Source of the DNA: Paragonimus westermani
Lineage: Eukaryota > Platyhelminthes > Trematoda > Plagiorchiida > Troglotrematidae
Reading direction: 5' to 3'
Assembly: GCA_008508345.1 (NCBI GenBank)
Contig: QNGE01001317.1
Location: 78,670-142,669, forward strand
Length of the DNA: 64,000 bases
Position 1 is the stretch's first letter, and the number at the start of each line of letters is the position of its first letter. Made by a program: the position numbers and the translations under genes. Positions 35,831 to 48,583 of this stretch are shown here, piece after piece. Below the pieces are notes generated by a model. It had not been told where the DNA came from, did not search any database, and saw only the letters and a program-made list of their open reading frames with translations.

Positions 35831-38209
35831 ATTTATAATCTACTATTATTTGACCAGGAATTTGTGGAGAATTTTGCATTGAAAACCAGTTTCTCTCTCT
35901 CGCTCAAGTATCTGTAGTTCATTTAGGGTTGACCTAACGCCTATTTTTCATACACGAGCTAGCCTTTAACTCATGGCTGTCTTTCATGAAATACGAAGGA
36001 ATAGTTTGTTCGTTTATTTCCAAATCAGAGATTGAAATGAAGTCGCGTTGTGTATAGAAGTTTTTATAGTGAAATCAATTATCGACTGTTAAACTTTAGC
36101 TCAAAATAGACTCCATTCTTGCTCGAAATATATTTGGCAGTTTCCAACATCTGCGGTACAGCGATCAGATCTATTAAGACACATGCATACACGTCAACAA
36201 GTGAAATCATCTTGGATGACACAAAACATACATGAAGAGTGACGCAGTGCAAAGAAGGTGTAATTCTAGTGACACTGTATTTCTCCCCAGCTTCTGTGAG
36301 GTGTGCAACGGTCAGGAGAACTGTCCGCTGTATCGATGAACATGAACTCAGAACTTGTTTTGAGGCTCATAATTTAATCACAACAGGGTTTCATCCTGGC
36401 ACCCAGCCGACACTTCGACCCGTTGTTCCCTAGTATTTCTTCCACACTCATTATATGCATGAAGTGGTTATGGTTTTATTGTTGCATTCGAATACACACA
36501 AGTCTAATCGCGGGTTTTGTATTCAACTAAGCTCTTTGGTCTGTCCACATCATATGAAGCTAGGTGAACTAGAACTTCATACCGCTGGTTTTCAAGAAAT
36601 TCCCCCCTAAAGAAGCACTACATTAGTGTTCAAGAGGCATTTATGGTTGAAACTGACCGCAACCGATTCTTTACATAGTAAAGTATAGCTATGAGAACAT
36701 ATGCTTACCAACAGTACAAGGTCACTCAACAGGGAACAGTAAATCAGATCATTGATTACAGCTACAAGTTTGAGTGTACGGTCTTCAGATTAGGTATACA
36801 AAGACGGCTCCAAGTGTCATCTAACAGCTGCTTATCAAGATGGGCTAAAATAAAAGGGCGTACGAAGTAGTAATGGAGTACAGGCTGATTTACTGAGCAA
36901 ATGACCAGCATTGTAATACAACACCGTCAGCCCACCAGTATATACCTGAGTCGTATTCACTTTACAGTTGCCTCAGTCAGTGACTACACACAATGCCATT
37001 TCAGTTCATTCACCGGAGTTACCTGTGGATGCTTGTAAGCACCTCTCATTTTCTTCCGACCACTGGCCTATAGCTAGCTCGAAGTCACTGGCGTGATGCA
37101 GACTACGGTAACAATCAACCCTCAGCCTATCTGGAAATGCTGGGACTTTAATACAATTCCCTGTTTGGACGTGCATATGTGGATGTACTGATGAATCCCA
37201 CTAAAGAAGAAACTCGGGGTCAGTGCTTCGTTTCGAAAGGCGCTGACCAAAATGCGTAGCTAAATATGGAAACTGAGAAAGTGTTGCCTTAGATATATAA
37301 TGATTCATTTATTTTTAACTCTAAGAGAAGTTCCAACCACTGGGATGTTGAGTTGATCTAAGTGAGTAGTTACCAAGGTCCCCTCTAGGCCACTGTGCTA
37401 GGAATACACAATTGGGTTACCCTTATGTAAATTCATTTGTAAGGTGAGATTGATGACACAATGGTCAATATGGTTTTTGTCTTATGAAAACCTAGAGTAA
37501 ACTTGACATCCTGATAATAGTCAGAATATGCGCTACAGACAAGCTGTGACAACAGCAGAACTCAAGTAGAATATTTGTTTTTTAAGAGTCGGTGTGAACG
37601 TCTATCCAGATGAATAAACTACTTATGAAGAACTTTTATAGAGCTTGCAACACACACTTATAGGTTCTTTGACTTGCTCATATTTGCAATAAAGTAGTTG
37701 GGGATAATGTGCCACATCACTGAGTGTGTGTCACTGACCTTGGCAACTCCCAGCAAATTATGTGTGACGTTGATTCACAAGGCCATATTGATTTTCAACC
37801 TAAAAGTTCATAGACAGAAGCATTCATTTAACAGCGTGTGCAGGAACAGCGTGTACAGGAACAGCGTGTGCTGGAACTAGTAGTTGGTGGGATTAAGATT
37901 ATTCAGTGGGAAGTTCTGTCCACTTAATGAACTACTCGTCCTCAATCGAGATCAGAATCTTTTAGTTTGCTCCTGTAAACTACCAGATGACTCCACAATT
38001 TAGGGCTGGTGTTCTTATGTTTGATCAAACAAATAAATTAACCCAATTCATTTGCAGAGCGACAACATCACCGCTGCTACCATCATTCATGTGGAACTCG
38101 ACTGTTATTGTAAGCAAGATATCGAAAGCAGTAATCATCAGGTAGCCCTTCATCGTGGGCACCACACTTGTATCTTATATAACAGCCAGTGTCACTGAAC
38201 TGAACTCAC
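35831..38209. other. Intron, mostly nothing recognisable
   Basis: About 2.4 kb. It contains the 15-bp minisatellite at 37.83 kb. A plus frame at 36239-36433 is unassigned. Confidence 0.4.
37830..37876. repeat. 15-bp tandem repeat, three copies
   Basis: The unit AACAGCGTGTGCAGG occurs three times in a row with one or two changes per copy. It is a short minisatellite in an intron. Confidence 0.85.
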
Positions 38210-38332
38210 TAGAATCCAGCGTCTCCAGCGTTTGTGGTGTAGAACCTGGACCGTGCACGTCACCTGGTTGAGACACCACGTGAACCACATATTGATAGGA
38301 GGTGAGGTATAGAAGTTGTGCAAACACATGAC
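38210..38332 (-). CDS. FN3 domain, second half (123-nt exon, split domain A)
   Basis: This 123-nt exon, phase 1 to phase 1, has acceptor ttatttcccaatcag and donor GTGAGT. It encodes HVFAQLLYLTSYQYVVHVVS then QPGDVHGPGS and ends TLETLDSS. It is homologous to the exon at 29866 and pairs with the exon at 38817. Confidence 0.75.
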
Positions 38333-38816
38333 CTGATTGGGAAATAATTGTGAGGCACCACGTAGTATTGAATTATAAATTTGGGGACGATATACCTGTA
38401 AAAAGATCAGCTGCCGTCTACTGACTGAGAAGGTTGATTTTGTATTTTGCGTTATCCGAAAGCTGATGACCTCTTTCAGGCTACTCACGTGAATAACTAG
38501 AGCCCCTAAAAATATCAAGTAGAATCATGGTGCAACAACGTAAGACTAACTGACGGATAAGTATAGAATGTAAGATAAACAGTTGAGAACAGTGTAAAAC
38601 TGTTTGTATTTTTTCCAAGAAAACCGCATAATTGTCATAAGGCAGGTATGACATGTTTTGATACATCAGCTGCCGCATGAGTATTAGCTGCATGGATAAC
38701 AATGGGGCCAAACGTACCGTAATATCTATGAACTTACGTCTATCCATGAAAAAGACAAATACTTGACGCACACGAATCAGTAAAAATAAAACATGGCCTA
38801 AGTAATCGTAACTTAC

Positions 38817-38987
38817 TAGATTCATTCGAAGCTGCATAAAAGAAAGCTGGTGTTGTTGAACCGCCTCGAGTTTGTTCAATCATGTACGTGTGTCTGCAAA
38901 TTACTGTGACATTTGGTTGATTCCACGACAGCCGCTGACAACCGGGCCCCAAATTTACTACTGAGACACCTTGCGGTTTGTCGGGTA
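38817..38987 (-). CDS. FN3 domain, first half (171-nt exon, split domain A)
   Basis: This 171-nt exon, phase 1 to phase 1, has acceptor gctacctatttcacag and donor GTAAGT. It encodes PDKPQGVSVVNLGPGCQRLS then WNQPNVTVICRHTYMIEQ, with the FN3 Pro, core Trp and C-strand Tyr. With the 123-nt exon it totals 294 nt, about the same as the unsplit FN3 exons (300-303 nt). Confidence 0.78.
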
Positions 38988-38999
38988 CTGTGAAATAGG

Positions 39000-40740
39000 T
39001 AGCACAAGGAGTTAAAAAAGTTAGAGTCCGTTTTGTGTAGACGGGCACAAACAGGTAGAATAAACACCACCTTCTTATCAGAGTCACTGTTATCATCTCT
39101 AAAAAGTTCAATATATGAATAAGTCCAAATGTCTCTATATGACCAACGGGTGCAGCGAATTTCAGCTAGCCGATGGCTGTTCTCGATGTTGGTGATAATT
39201 GCCTGATAGTACTCAGGCACGCTGTACAAAAGCAGCTGTGCTTCCAGAATGATATCGGCAACAGGGTGAACAGGCCTCTACGGGACACTGACAAGGATAA
39301 CCCCAGGCATGCTAGTTCGGACATGAAGTGTGCACACACTGTTGGATCACTGCAGCACCAGCGCGAACAGCCAAGACACTGTTACGAAAAGGCCTGCAGA
39401 CCAAAGTAAACTTGAAGGCGCAGGCGGTGGGCGATTTTCTACAGGGCAAAATGTGCTCGGGAACACGCCAGCTAATAAAGAGAAACAGTTCTGTGATAAG
39501 TTGTTCAGTGAGATTGGTGTTATAATGGTGGGTGATCAAGTTTTTTCTAGAGACTTTAAAGCGCAGGCGGAGAGCGACTAAACAACTTGGTCAGAAGTCA
39601 CTGGATCTCCATCTGTTTGCTACTAACGAGCTGATTAGCACAAACATTAGAATTCAAATGCAAGCGAGCTATATCACAAAGCTGACCTGCATACGAAAAT
39701 GTCACCATCGTTCACTAAAGGACATCATTGTACAAAAGCATGGCACTCATCAGACGCGTATCACGTGAGGAAGAGGCCCAGTGGTTCATAGCACCCATTA
39801 CCATAAACTGTCCAAAACGTAGTTGTTTATCCAAGTTTGTGAGTCCACTTCTAAGTTCGCAAAAGTTAGGCTTTAATCCACTGGGGATCCCAGACACGAG
39901 GACGCGTTTTGGCCTGCAGTTGTCGTTTTTCTCAGAAGTGTTCCAGTATCCAATATTCTTGGAGGTTTGTGCCAATATCTCAAGCAGCAGATCCTTGAAA
40001 GAGCCATCAAAACAACCACTATCCAGTGCAGACACCAGAGTGGTTTAACAACAATTTTGTACCTAAGATGAAAGAAGTATCAAGCGTTTGCTATTTGCAA
40101 TGTAGACCTAACTACTGAGAGCAAACAGAGGACATCCCATGGCGCACACTTTCAACCGACCAGAACTAAGAATGGCTGATGAAAAAGCAAGGTAAACTAA
40201 AGCAATGTTGTTCTGACCGTCTGCCTAATCACGCAGCTAACTCAGTAACGGACTACAACTTTAATATCTTGGACACGCATCAGCTTACGCAATAACAGTT
40301 AGATACTCGTCGGGTTTTTTGCTAGAAGGTTGTCGATCAGTACGATGCTGTTATTATGCTGCTATGAACATTCATAAAAGGTGACCTAACTGCTGCAGAC
40401 CAAAACAAGGCTGTGCTACCAAGATGATAAACGAATGCCTGTTTACTAGAATCCACAATTAGACGGCTCTTTACATTAAGGCGGTAACTGATTGAAAGAA
40501 ATTTTGAAGCACTGAAGGAGGAGATTGGGATGATGTTCATTCCGCTTCTCTGTTCGACTCCTTTTGTTTACATTTGCAATGCCTACCTTCGGTGCTTCTG
40601 AAGATCGCAGTGAAACATATGAAAACCATTATTTTCAGAAGTGTCGACTGTATGAATAAGCATTGTAACCATATATCTCAGGGAACAGTACGGAACCCAC
40701 GAACAAATAGACTTCAGGGGGTCTCACTATTTTTGCACAA
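39000..40740. other. Intron, nothing recognisable
   Basis: About 1.7 kb between the 40753 FN3 exon and split domain A. Frames open on both strands at 39.3-40.05 kb overlap as mirror images and have no recognised motif. Confidence 0.4.
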
Positions 40741-40752
40741 ATTTTCACCTAC

Positions 40753-41052
40753 CATTTGCGTTCGACATGATTGTTAGCGTACGTGACGAGTCGCTTTTAA
40801 CTTTGTGCCTTTGATCCACAGCATGAACGCGAACTAGGTATATTGTGCACGGATTCGTACTCAGAGTGAATGTTTTAGACGTGCTGGGAACAGTATAGTT
40901 CACTGTCTGCACCAAGCTAGACGAGATGATTTGGACGATCAACAGATATTCAGAGACTCTGAGGCCAAAAGCCTCAAGGGGTGCATCCCACTCAACTTTG
41001 GTTGATTCGGCTGTATGGCCTGTGATTCGTACATTTTGTGGAGCGTTTGGCA
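40753..41052 (-). CDS. FN3 domain, single exon (300 nt)
   Basis: This 300-nt exon, phase 1 to phase 1, has an excellent acceptor (tttgtttcttattttag) and a GTAGGT donor. It encodes PNAPQNVRITGHTAESTKVE then WDAPLEAFGLRVSEYLLIVQ, and further on CTIYLVRVHAVDQ, a complete FN3 domain. It is a diverged relative of the triplet exons (shared P.APQN.R start) and sits in the same position relative to split domain A. Confidence 0.78.
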
Positions 41053-42039
41053 CTAAAATAAGAAACAAATAACGAAAGCCAATGAAGTACCAGATCAGAA
41101 TATGTGTACATTCAGCATTTGACTTGATTTAATCCTCTCTGAAATGCAGTCTGTTAGAGTGTAAATTATTGTAAAGACTATTAAAGAGGTAAGGGCCCAG
41201 TCCCTAATGCTTCCATGCATAATGAGAAGTGTTGCATTCAGATTGTCAGTCATATTAAACAAAGTTTTATATAAAGTGGCTGGAAGTTTCATTTTTCAGC
41301 TGATCACCGGGACCCTGTAGTTAGCAAATTGGGCATCAGGAACGTGATAATAAATACTAAAATAAAACGGTGGGTAATTTTATGAACACCGTCAAGTGAA
41401 AATGAACTATGAAATCAGTTGTAGTGTTCTTTTGTAACCGTTTATAATTATTCTGTTACAGGTATTCCAGTTTTCGAAATTTTGATTCACTTTTCTTGTT
41501 ATTTTCTCAGTGCGCATGAACAATCACCAACATCAACCTCTACAATAAGCTTTTATCACCATCGGCATAATCATCATCATCGCCAGCAGAAATGTATTGG
41601 CGGCTCATGCTCACACTGGGCTGGCAATCGAAACTAAGGGGTGTTAAAAGATCTGGCTTGGCGGAAATTGAATAATCAGAATTCTACATGGAAACTTAAA
41701 AAATCAACATTGGCTTGGTTTCAGTCAGTAGCCCCGTCACAAACTAAAGCATTTAACAACATGACGGTAATAAAGGTGGACGTCGACACTTAGGACTTCG
41801 CAAAATGAGCCCAACTAACTAAAATATATCTGAGCCCACTTGGACCAGATAAGCGTGAAAACAGTCAGAGATGTGAGCTCGTGTAATCATGGTCATCCTC
41901 ATTGTAACAGCTACGAGCCTGACCAGAATGTACTGCTATTCGGGCTATGCTCATTTTAACGATGAAGTGGAACATCCCAGAAAAAAGGTTGTTGCTGGAA
42001 AAGATGTAGGGGAATAATAATGACAATAATATTTCCACA

Positions 42040-44600
42040 AAAGGACTATTCGGAAAAACTGGAAATGATGGGGATGCAGACACGTCATTGACTGAACTCT
42101 CGGATAGTGTTTCTAACCAGTGATTTGAGTGATCACGAGAACCCCAGCCAGACATCTGATACTAATCCACTTTGTTCAACAGGACAGTCAGGATCTTCTT
42201 ATTCTGTGAAGAGGTTGTTGTCCGACCACCACGCGGTTTTACCCAGTTGGTGGTGGTCTTCGTATATGACCCCACGTACGGTACATGCTCAGCTGGCATG
42301 CGGAGTGCGTGGTCCAACCATCGCAAGCTGTGCGACGTAATAAGTTGACCAATTGATCGCGCATCCCGAGTGTTCCGGATTACGCACTGACGAGCGGCCG
42401 TATTGCTCACACGAGCAGTATACTTGATGCAGGCTAGTTGGCGGAGACAACCATGGACAAATACAGCAAGTCTCTTGTTACCTTCGTTGAAAAGAGACCA
42501 CGTTCCCGAACTCTAGGACAAAACAAAACGCGCACAAACACTATATACCCTTTATTTCAGCGATAACCAAACGTCTTCTCGGCACCAAAGATGACGCAGA
42601 CTGGCAAAGACAACTTGTGTCTTTTCTATCCCCGCTGAGACAGTTGTCCATACATTCTAACCCTGTTTTCAGAGTGAGCATACAGTGACCTCACCAGATT
42701 CACGTAGTTCCCAGCTTCTCCCTTGCGAAGAAGACAGTTCCAGATAACTTTACAAACAGCTGAACCGAAAGCAGTTTTTAGATCTAAAAAGACCAACACC
42801 ATCGGTTGATTATAAGAGTGTCAAGACTCTAAGATCCGTCACATGGTAAAAAATATTATCAATGTACTCAAGACCGGACCGGAATCCTGTTTTCTCCTCA
42901 CGTATCTGACATTTTGTGAGTTTGGCGCGTCGACGTACTATGAGGCGAGTGGTTAAATTGGACAAAACAGACAACTGACTGACGTCTGTGTGTTTGCCAA
43001 ATAGATCTTGGGCCCGCTTGTTAAGGATGGAAATAATTTCTGATAAAACCTAACCAAGAGGTACTTCTTCAGTTTCCCAAATGGTGTAAAAAAAATTTCG
43101 GCAGATGTGACATCAGTCGTTCCCACCGTCCTAGAAAGGAAAAAATGGGATAGGGATTTGATTCGTGGGCCTTCTTATGCAACAGTAACTTGCTCTTCAG
43201 GGTCACGTCAGCTTCCGATGGAGTACCGTCTGGGACGTATGTACTGGCCATTCGGGTCCCGTCGTCCACATAGTCTGAATGGGGGTGGCTGACCTGACTC
43301 TCAGCATGTTCAGTCCGCCTGTCAAGTCTGTGGGATTGGCTGGTGATAAGTGGATCCCCATCTTCATCTATGGATCAACTTGCACTTAAGTTCTTGACGG
43401 TCATCGTCATATTCAGAACTAGCCGGAATCTAGCAGCGTTTTTATGAGATCTGTCGACGTGAGGGAAATCCAGTTTTTTCTCAACTGTACGACTACCACG
43501 TAGAACACCTTTTCACGGTAGGCTCTTATAACTTCTGGGATTTCTTCCCAGTATTTGTTGGGTTCTCTCACCTGACTCGAACTGAGCAGTATGTTCACCA
43601 ATCCTTCCTGGTAAGCGCTTTTCACGCTATCCTTGCTCGAATGCCAACCAATTATCTTGCATTTGAGTCTATAATCTTTGGGGAAAATTACACAACAAAA
43701 CGGGCACCCACAACAGCATGATCTAAGTCCACGTGGTTCTTAAACCCATGACAGCTCACCAGAGTGGTGTCACTTGTAACTGACCGCAATGTGACTGAGG
43801 TGTATCCACGGCTAAGAAGCACAGAGAGTCCTCCGTGTAACACAGTGCTTCTCTACCTGTTAAAGTGCAGGGTTCGGAATATAATGACAGTGAGAGACGT
43901 ATATTTGCAGGAGCCCTTCACCACTGCCAATACGCTGTATTTGGACACCAAGCACCACTTATTTCCTAAGGAAAGATGACCAACCTGAGTAATAAAATCG
44001 TCCACCAAAGTTATGATGTCATAGTGTTTAATCTGCTCCAGAGGGTTAACGGAGGCGTCCTAGAACGTATCTTTGGTAGCATCTGAACAGTTGTCCGCTA
44101 GAGCATACGCCAATATCACGAATATTTGGCTCTTTTCCGATGTGCATATACACAGTTTAACTGACATATTGAGTCTGGCAGCGTATGAGCGGTTGGTCAT
44201 TGGGTTCCAATCGAGCACGCATCGCTTTGCTCTGGAACTCAATGCTACTGGCACTTCCGCTTGACCAAGAGATTCAGCTTCGGCGTCACCAGAGAACCTG
44301 AGAGAGAACCGTTTGGATCGACAGTCATCTAAGGATAAGCTGAAGTAGACAACAGTGCTAGAATCGTACACTCGTGTCTAACTAACCCCTTCTTCCCTAT
44401 TCGGAAGACAGTAGTGCCGCAACTCTAGAAATAGTTCTGCTGCATGCTCATAGGATCGTGTTTCGCTATCTAAACAATCCTGTGCAGTCAGCAACGTGAC
44501 ATACACCCCTATGAGCCCATCTGCTTTCCATCTGAACGTTTCTGATTGGCCTGTCTGACAAAGTTGCACTTATAAGGACAGAAGTTATAGTCAGTATAGT
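42040..44600 (-). mobile_element. RTE-like LINE, nearly full span but decayed, RT palm deleted
   Basis: On the minus strand the expected order of an RTE element is visible in fragments. The endonuclease (44.6-43.8 kb) shows PVALSSRAKRCVLDWNPMTN, YALADNCSDATKDTF, and then HYDIITLVDDFITQVG. A linker follows (43.6-43.4 kb). The RT N-terminal part (43.1-42.65 kb) has EEKTGFRSGLEYIDNIF, VLVFLDLKTAF and LVRSLYAHSENRVRMYG. The C-terminal part (42.6-42.04 kb) has TARVSNTAARQCVIRN, LRWLDHALRMPAE and GWGSRDHSNHWLETLSE. Between RVRMYG and the KRHKLS segment the palm with YADD is missing. Many stops and frameshifts make it dead. It lies in the receptor intron upstream of the 41.0 kb exon. Confidence 0.75.
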
Positions 44601-47600
44601 CCTCCGGATTGACGCAGTGTACGAGCCTGACCGTTAAATCAATGTAGCAGAATTAATCCAGATGTCCATGTGAGAATGGGCTTCATAAAGTATTGCATAT
44701 TTCTCTAACTCTTATATCTCAGTGATTCGAAAAATGTCACCTCGAGGTTGCAAGTACTGTCTGGCATGTACCTTCTGTGTTAATTCCACGACAATTCATG
44801 TGCCTGATCAGCTGTTAGAATAACGACAACGTTTAGAAGGTGAATTTGTGAAACCAGGGGTATTTGCGCTAGCTATTAGATCTAACACTGTTGGTTGTGT
44901 TTATTGTGAATGATCTGTTGTCAACTGCAGCCAAAACTCCACAATGTAACCTGAATAATTACAAGCCAAACGTTTTATCCTGGGTGATTTGGTACAGAAG
45001 TACTGATAATGATCTGGCCAGCTGATCTTCCATGTGTAGGGTTAATCATCTGACAGGTGTAAAAACGCCATTCAAATACTTCTGCATTTGGCCTGCCGTA
45101 ACCCACCCTAAATCAAGATAACCATATGAAATGTGATCAAAAGCAAGGCTGGCCTCACTATAGAAAAAAGAACTAAAATAGTTGCCAGCCCCGAAATCGA
45201 CTAATATGTAGTATGATCATTCCGTTCATGGGGAAGATGTTGTGGAAAGTTGTCGGTATCCAGATTTCAATTCGGTCGACACAGGAATGTTAGTTGTGCT
45301 TAGATCAAACAAGGTCTGACCAAATCAGTCAGGCTATTTACTACTGCTATGGTAGTCGTGACAAACTGTCGAGTTAACATTTCAGCCAAATCAACTTACT
45401 TGAACAAAACGCCTGCTGCCGTATAGATGAACAATGACTGGGAGGAGTTGAGTAGATAGCGCACACGTTATATATGTATGTTTCGCATGGTTGGAGGGCA
45501 AAAAAGTGATAGCCTGGATAGAAAAACGGCAGTAATCAGAAGACAAACGGATGAGTTGATACGAGATCTTAACAAAAATGAAGAGTTGCGCAAACGTTTT
45601 CAGTGTGCGACAATACGCGTAAATTGGAACGAAATCTCAAACACCCAAATAGCGAATGCTGCATGTAAACTAAATGTAGGAATGAGGTTCATTCACCCTT
45701 AACAACATTCTAGTAGATCACTAATACTATCCCAGTGTCAAAAGTCACGTTTTAAACTCAAACACTCCTGGATAGCGGAAAGAGACTTTTTGTGACTAAC
45801 AAGTAGGATCACAATTTGAAGTGAGAAACGGTAACCGTAAATAAAAGGCAAACAAACAGTGCTTGCCAGACCAAAAGCATGGAGCAAATCCACGGTTTCG
45901 CTAGGCGACTATTTAAAAACTTGAAAAATTAATACGGGCCTGTAGTTATGATAGCCACCGAAAACACGAAGGTCAAAAACGTTGTGAATACAATATCGCA
46001 GATCTACAGTAGTCTACCTGACCTGTAGTGTTGGCCAGACGGCTTAGTTGATGATCGCGTGCACTGGTCACAAACAAGCAAGTTTGAAAGCTCCGGCGAG
46101 AGGTGTTGCACCCAGTGCAAAGTCGTTGCTGTTCTACCGACTACACTTGCCTTGCAAGCACATTTACAAGAATTCAGTTCTTAGTTCAGCCACAAAATGC
46201 ACTCTTGAACAGTTCTAACGAGTGTTTTTTTTACAATGAGAGTGTAACTGGCTGAAAAACTCACAGTCTCTGGCCGAACCAATTTTGCCGCATTGACAGA
46301 GTTACATTTCTTCTACTGTGTCAAACAGGACCATTTTAGTTGGTTGTGTCGTTTTTTGTGTGTTGTTTTTCTAGTGACATTTTCTATAGTTAGTAACGTG
46401 AGTAAAAGCCTAACCAATGTCTCTGTGCTCCATTACTTTCAAGCCAACCACCATCATAATTGTAGCCGGTTAACCCGGTATTACTAACCTCTTGCATTAA
46501 TACTGAACGTTGACATGAAAAAAAATAGGTGATGATTGTTCATAAATTGCTTTTGAATCACAATCGTTTAGGTCATCGAGATTTTATGGAATCACGCGAG
46601 CAACAAGCATCAGCGGGAGTTCGGTAGTTGTATACATACTGCTAGTCACTTTTAAGACTCCCGTTGTTTGTCTTTTCTGGAGCTGGGATAGATGCTTCGA
46701 AAGCGGACCTAATAAACCGTCCGATTTTAATTTATCAATAGTACGGTAGTTCCGCATTTTTGTGTTTTATCCTTCTATATCTCTGAGCTGAAGACCTCCG
46801 TACTGTTTGTCCGCTCTTTGGTGTGACATCCGTAGTCCCCATGTGAGGATATCACTATGGACCGCAATACATCAGCAGTGTGGACTTGTAATTGGGTGCC
46901 GTTTAACGGAGAAAACAGTCTTAACTGTGTATGGAATTGCCTTCAGTGCACACGAAAAATCTGATCAATCTCAAACAGGTAACATTAAGGTTCAACCACA
47001 TCAGTTAGTTCCAAGAAGGACCAAATTGTCATCTACATGACAGTCTCCCCAGTACATTCAGTGTCAAGCTACAGTAGATGTGGTTGCTTCAAGGACAATC
47101 CAGACCAACGACTACAGCAGCAAAATTTATACTATCGAACTCTACTAATCACCATTTACCCTAAGGTATACAACCAGAGGCCACATGGAATTTGGTGGTT
47201 TACACACAACAAACAAGCAAAACTCACCCTCTGGTGTTTGATATCATTTTTCCCTACCATGTGATTTACTGTCTCAGGTCTCATGTCTATGTGCCTTGTG
47301 GGCGCTTGTTAGTGGACGTACGACTATCGTCTTATCAAAAAGTAACTTCTACCCAACGATGAACTCGAACAAACAATTTTCAAAGTACTTCCTGACAATC
47401 AATGTGCATGCATTTTACTTGTACCAGAAGTTTTTCAGTTACATCTGTTGTGTTTAAAGATATGCTGTCAGAGAGATTTAGTTTTCAAAGAGATCATCAT
47501 CATCATCAGTAGATCTAAGTGTTTAAAACGAAAAGTAATTTTACCGCTGCCACGCGTGAACAATAAAGTTAATCATAGTCATTCAGACTACGTACTATTC

Positions 47601-48415
47601 TTTGTAAATGTGAATAGACATGGGGCGTTGCCTTCGTAGGTTTCCTTTCAACTGACCACTTCAGTAGATTGTCTCACTTCGGTTCAATGAATATATTTTT
47701 ACTAGAGGCATACATCATTCTTCTGGGTGTTCGACGCATTCCGATACATGGGAGATACGGGGCTACTTATCATTTACTTGAGCGGCGTCATGAAAATTTC
47801 TTGAAAGATCAATCCACTTTCTCATCATACCGCTCTGAAAAGTGCGGTTCAGAAGAATTTTTAGCTCAATAAGGTTGTTTTGCAAACGCAATACCAACCA
47901 ACTGAAACAATTTATCACCATTGATCATAAACATGTAACAGACTTCCTAGACTCGAATTCTGATCGTACCAACGACATAACACTTGTTTACATCTCCATG
48001 ATTAAACCGCCAATGTTGTGACCTTTGAAAGAGACCTGCCGATTACGAATTCATTGAACTCAAAATAATTTTAAATGGGCTATTTTATACATGGATAGCA
48101 GTTCGTGGGAACAACATCCAAGCTGTTTACCTTATTCCAAAACAAACAGTATCATCTAGTTTTACGCGGCCCACTCATTCTTGGCTTTGTATTTTTACCA
48201 GACAGCCGTACATTTCTGATGGCATAACGAAATAATGAAAACCCATTCTGGATTAGCAACCAAATAATCAGACTGAGTAAGCAGCTTTGAACAGTTCACG
48301 TTAGGCAGCATCCGATCGATCTCCTTAACTTACAAGCTATCAAACGAAGCATGATGAAAATGATAGCAAACAAAACCTTCTTCTGTCTTTTTGATCGGAT
48401 TTTGAAGTAGCTTAC
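44601..48415. other. Intron, nothing firmly recognisable
   Basis: About 3.8 kb. I looked here for the missing 123-nt second half of the 48.4 kb FN3 domain and did not find it. A GTAAGT donor on the minus strand near 45400 and a GTGAGT near 47225 have no FN3-like coding in front of them. A plus frame at 45478-45702 is polar and unassigned. A short (ATC)n run lies at 47493-47508. Confidence 0.4.
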
Positions 48416-48583
48416 TTCTGATCTCCTTGGAAATGTTGACTGATCCGTGGCCGCCAACCTGAACAATTTCGTATCCAATCACATCTGGTGGATTACCGGC
48501 TGGCGCAGACCAAACTACTTCTTGGGCACCGATCATGCGATTTTCTACCTTCAATGATTCTGGTCCAGAACGAGTGATTGTCT
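48416..48583 (-). CDS. FN3 domain, first half (168-nt exon)
   Basis: This 168-nt exon, phase 1 to phase 1, has an acceptor after tattccgtttaag and a GTAAGC donor. It encodes GPESLKVENRMIGAQEVVWS then APAGNPPDVIGYEIVQVGG, with the B-strand Trp and the GYEIV C strand of FN3. Length and phase match the other first-half exons. I could not find its 123-nt partner between 41.1 and 48.4 kb. It may be masked by the retroelement at 42-44.6 kb or too diverged to recognise. Confidence 0.6.

Larger units (their letters stand above)
1220..48583 (-). other. Gene model: receptor-type protein tyrosine phosphatase, R3-like (5' end and catalytic domain not seen)
   Basis: Seventeen exons were joined by hand on the minus strand. 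In transcript order they give a half FN3 domain, a whole FN3, a split FN3, whole, split, two whole, split, a membrane-proximal region, a transmembrane helix and a cytoplasmic start. Phases agree at every adjacent junction I could test, notably 10751 to 8480 (phase 2), 8407 to 5231 (phase 1) and 5111 to 1346 (phase 2). FN3 repeats, the CANGPLNSGTAY motif before the membrane and a wedge-like segment after it are typical of R3 receptor phosphatases, which dephosphorylate phosphotyrosine through an intracellular PTP domain. No PTP signature (HCxxGxxR) is in the window, and it should follow below base 1. Missing parts are the signal peptide and the partner of the 48.4 kb half domain. Alternatives are another FN3 adhesion receptor. 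I am fairly confident of a type I FN3 receptor and less sure of the phosphatase. Confidence 0.72.

Noticed and set aside
39312..40048. Overlapping frames of 65-106 codons on both strands
   Set aside because: Mirror open frames without any recognised motif or splice context, in an intron. Such pairs are expected by chance.
47493..47508. CRISPR-like or regulatory meaning for the short ATC repeat
   Set aside because: It is a five-unit trinucleotide run. The DNA is eukaryotic and no spacer-repeat structure exists.
48330..48415. Extension of the 48.4 kb exon to the donor-like GTAAGT near 48335
   Set aside because: The extra residues (KLLQNPIKKTEEGF) do not look like FN3, and the donor would leave phase 2, breaking the phase-1 rule followed by all other FN3 exons.
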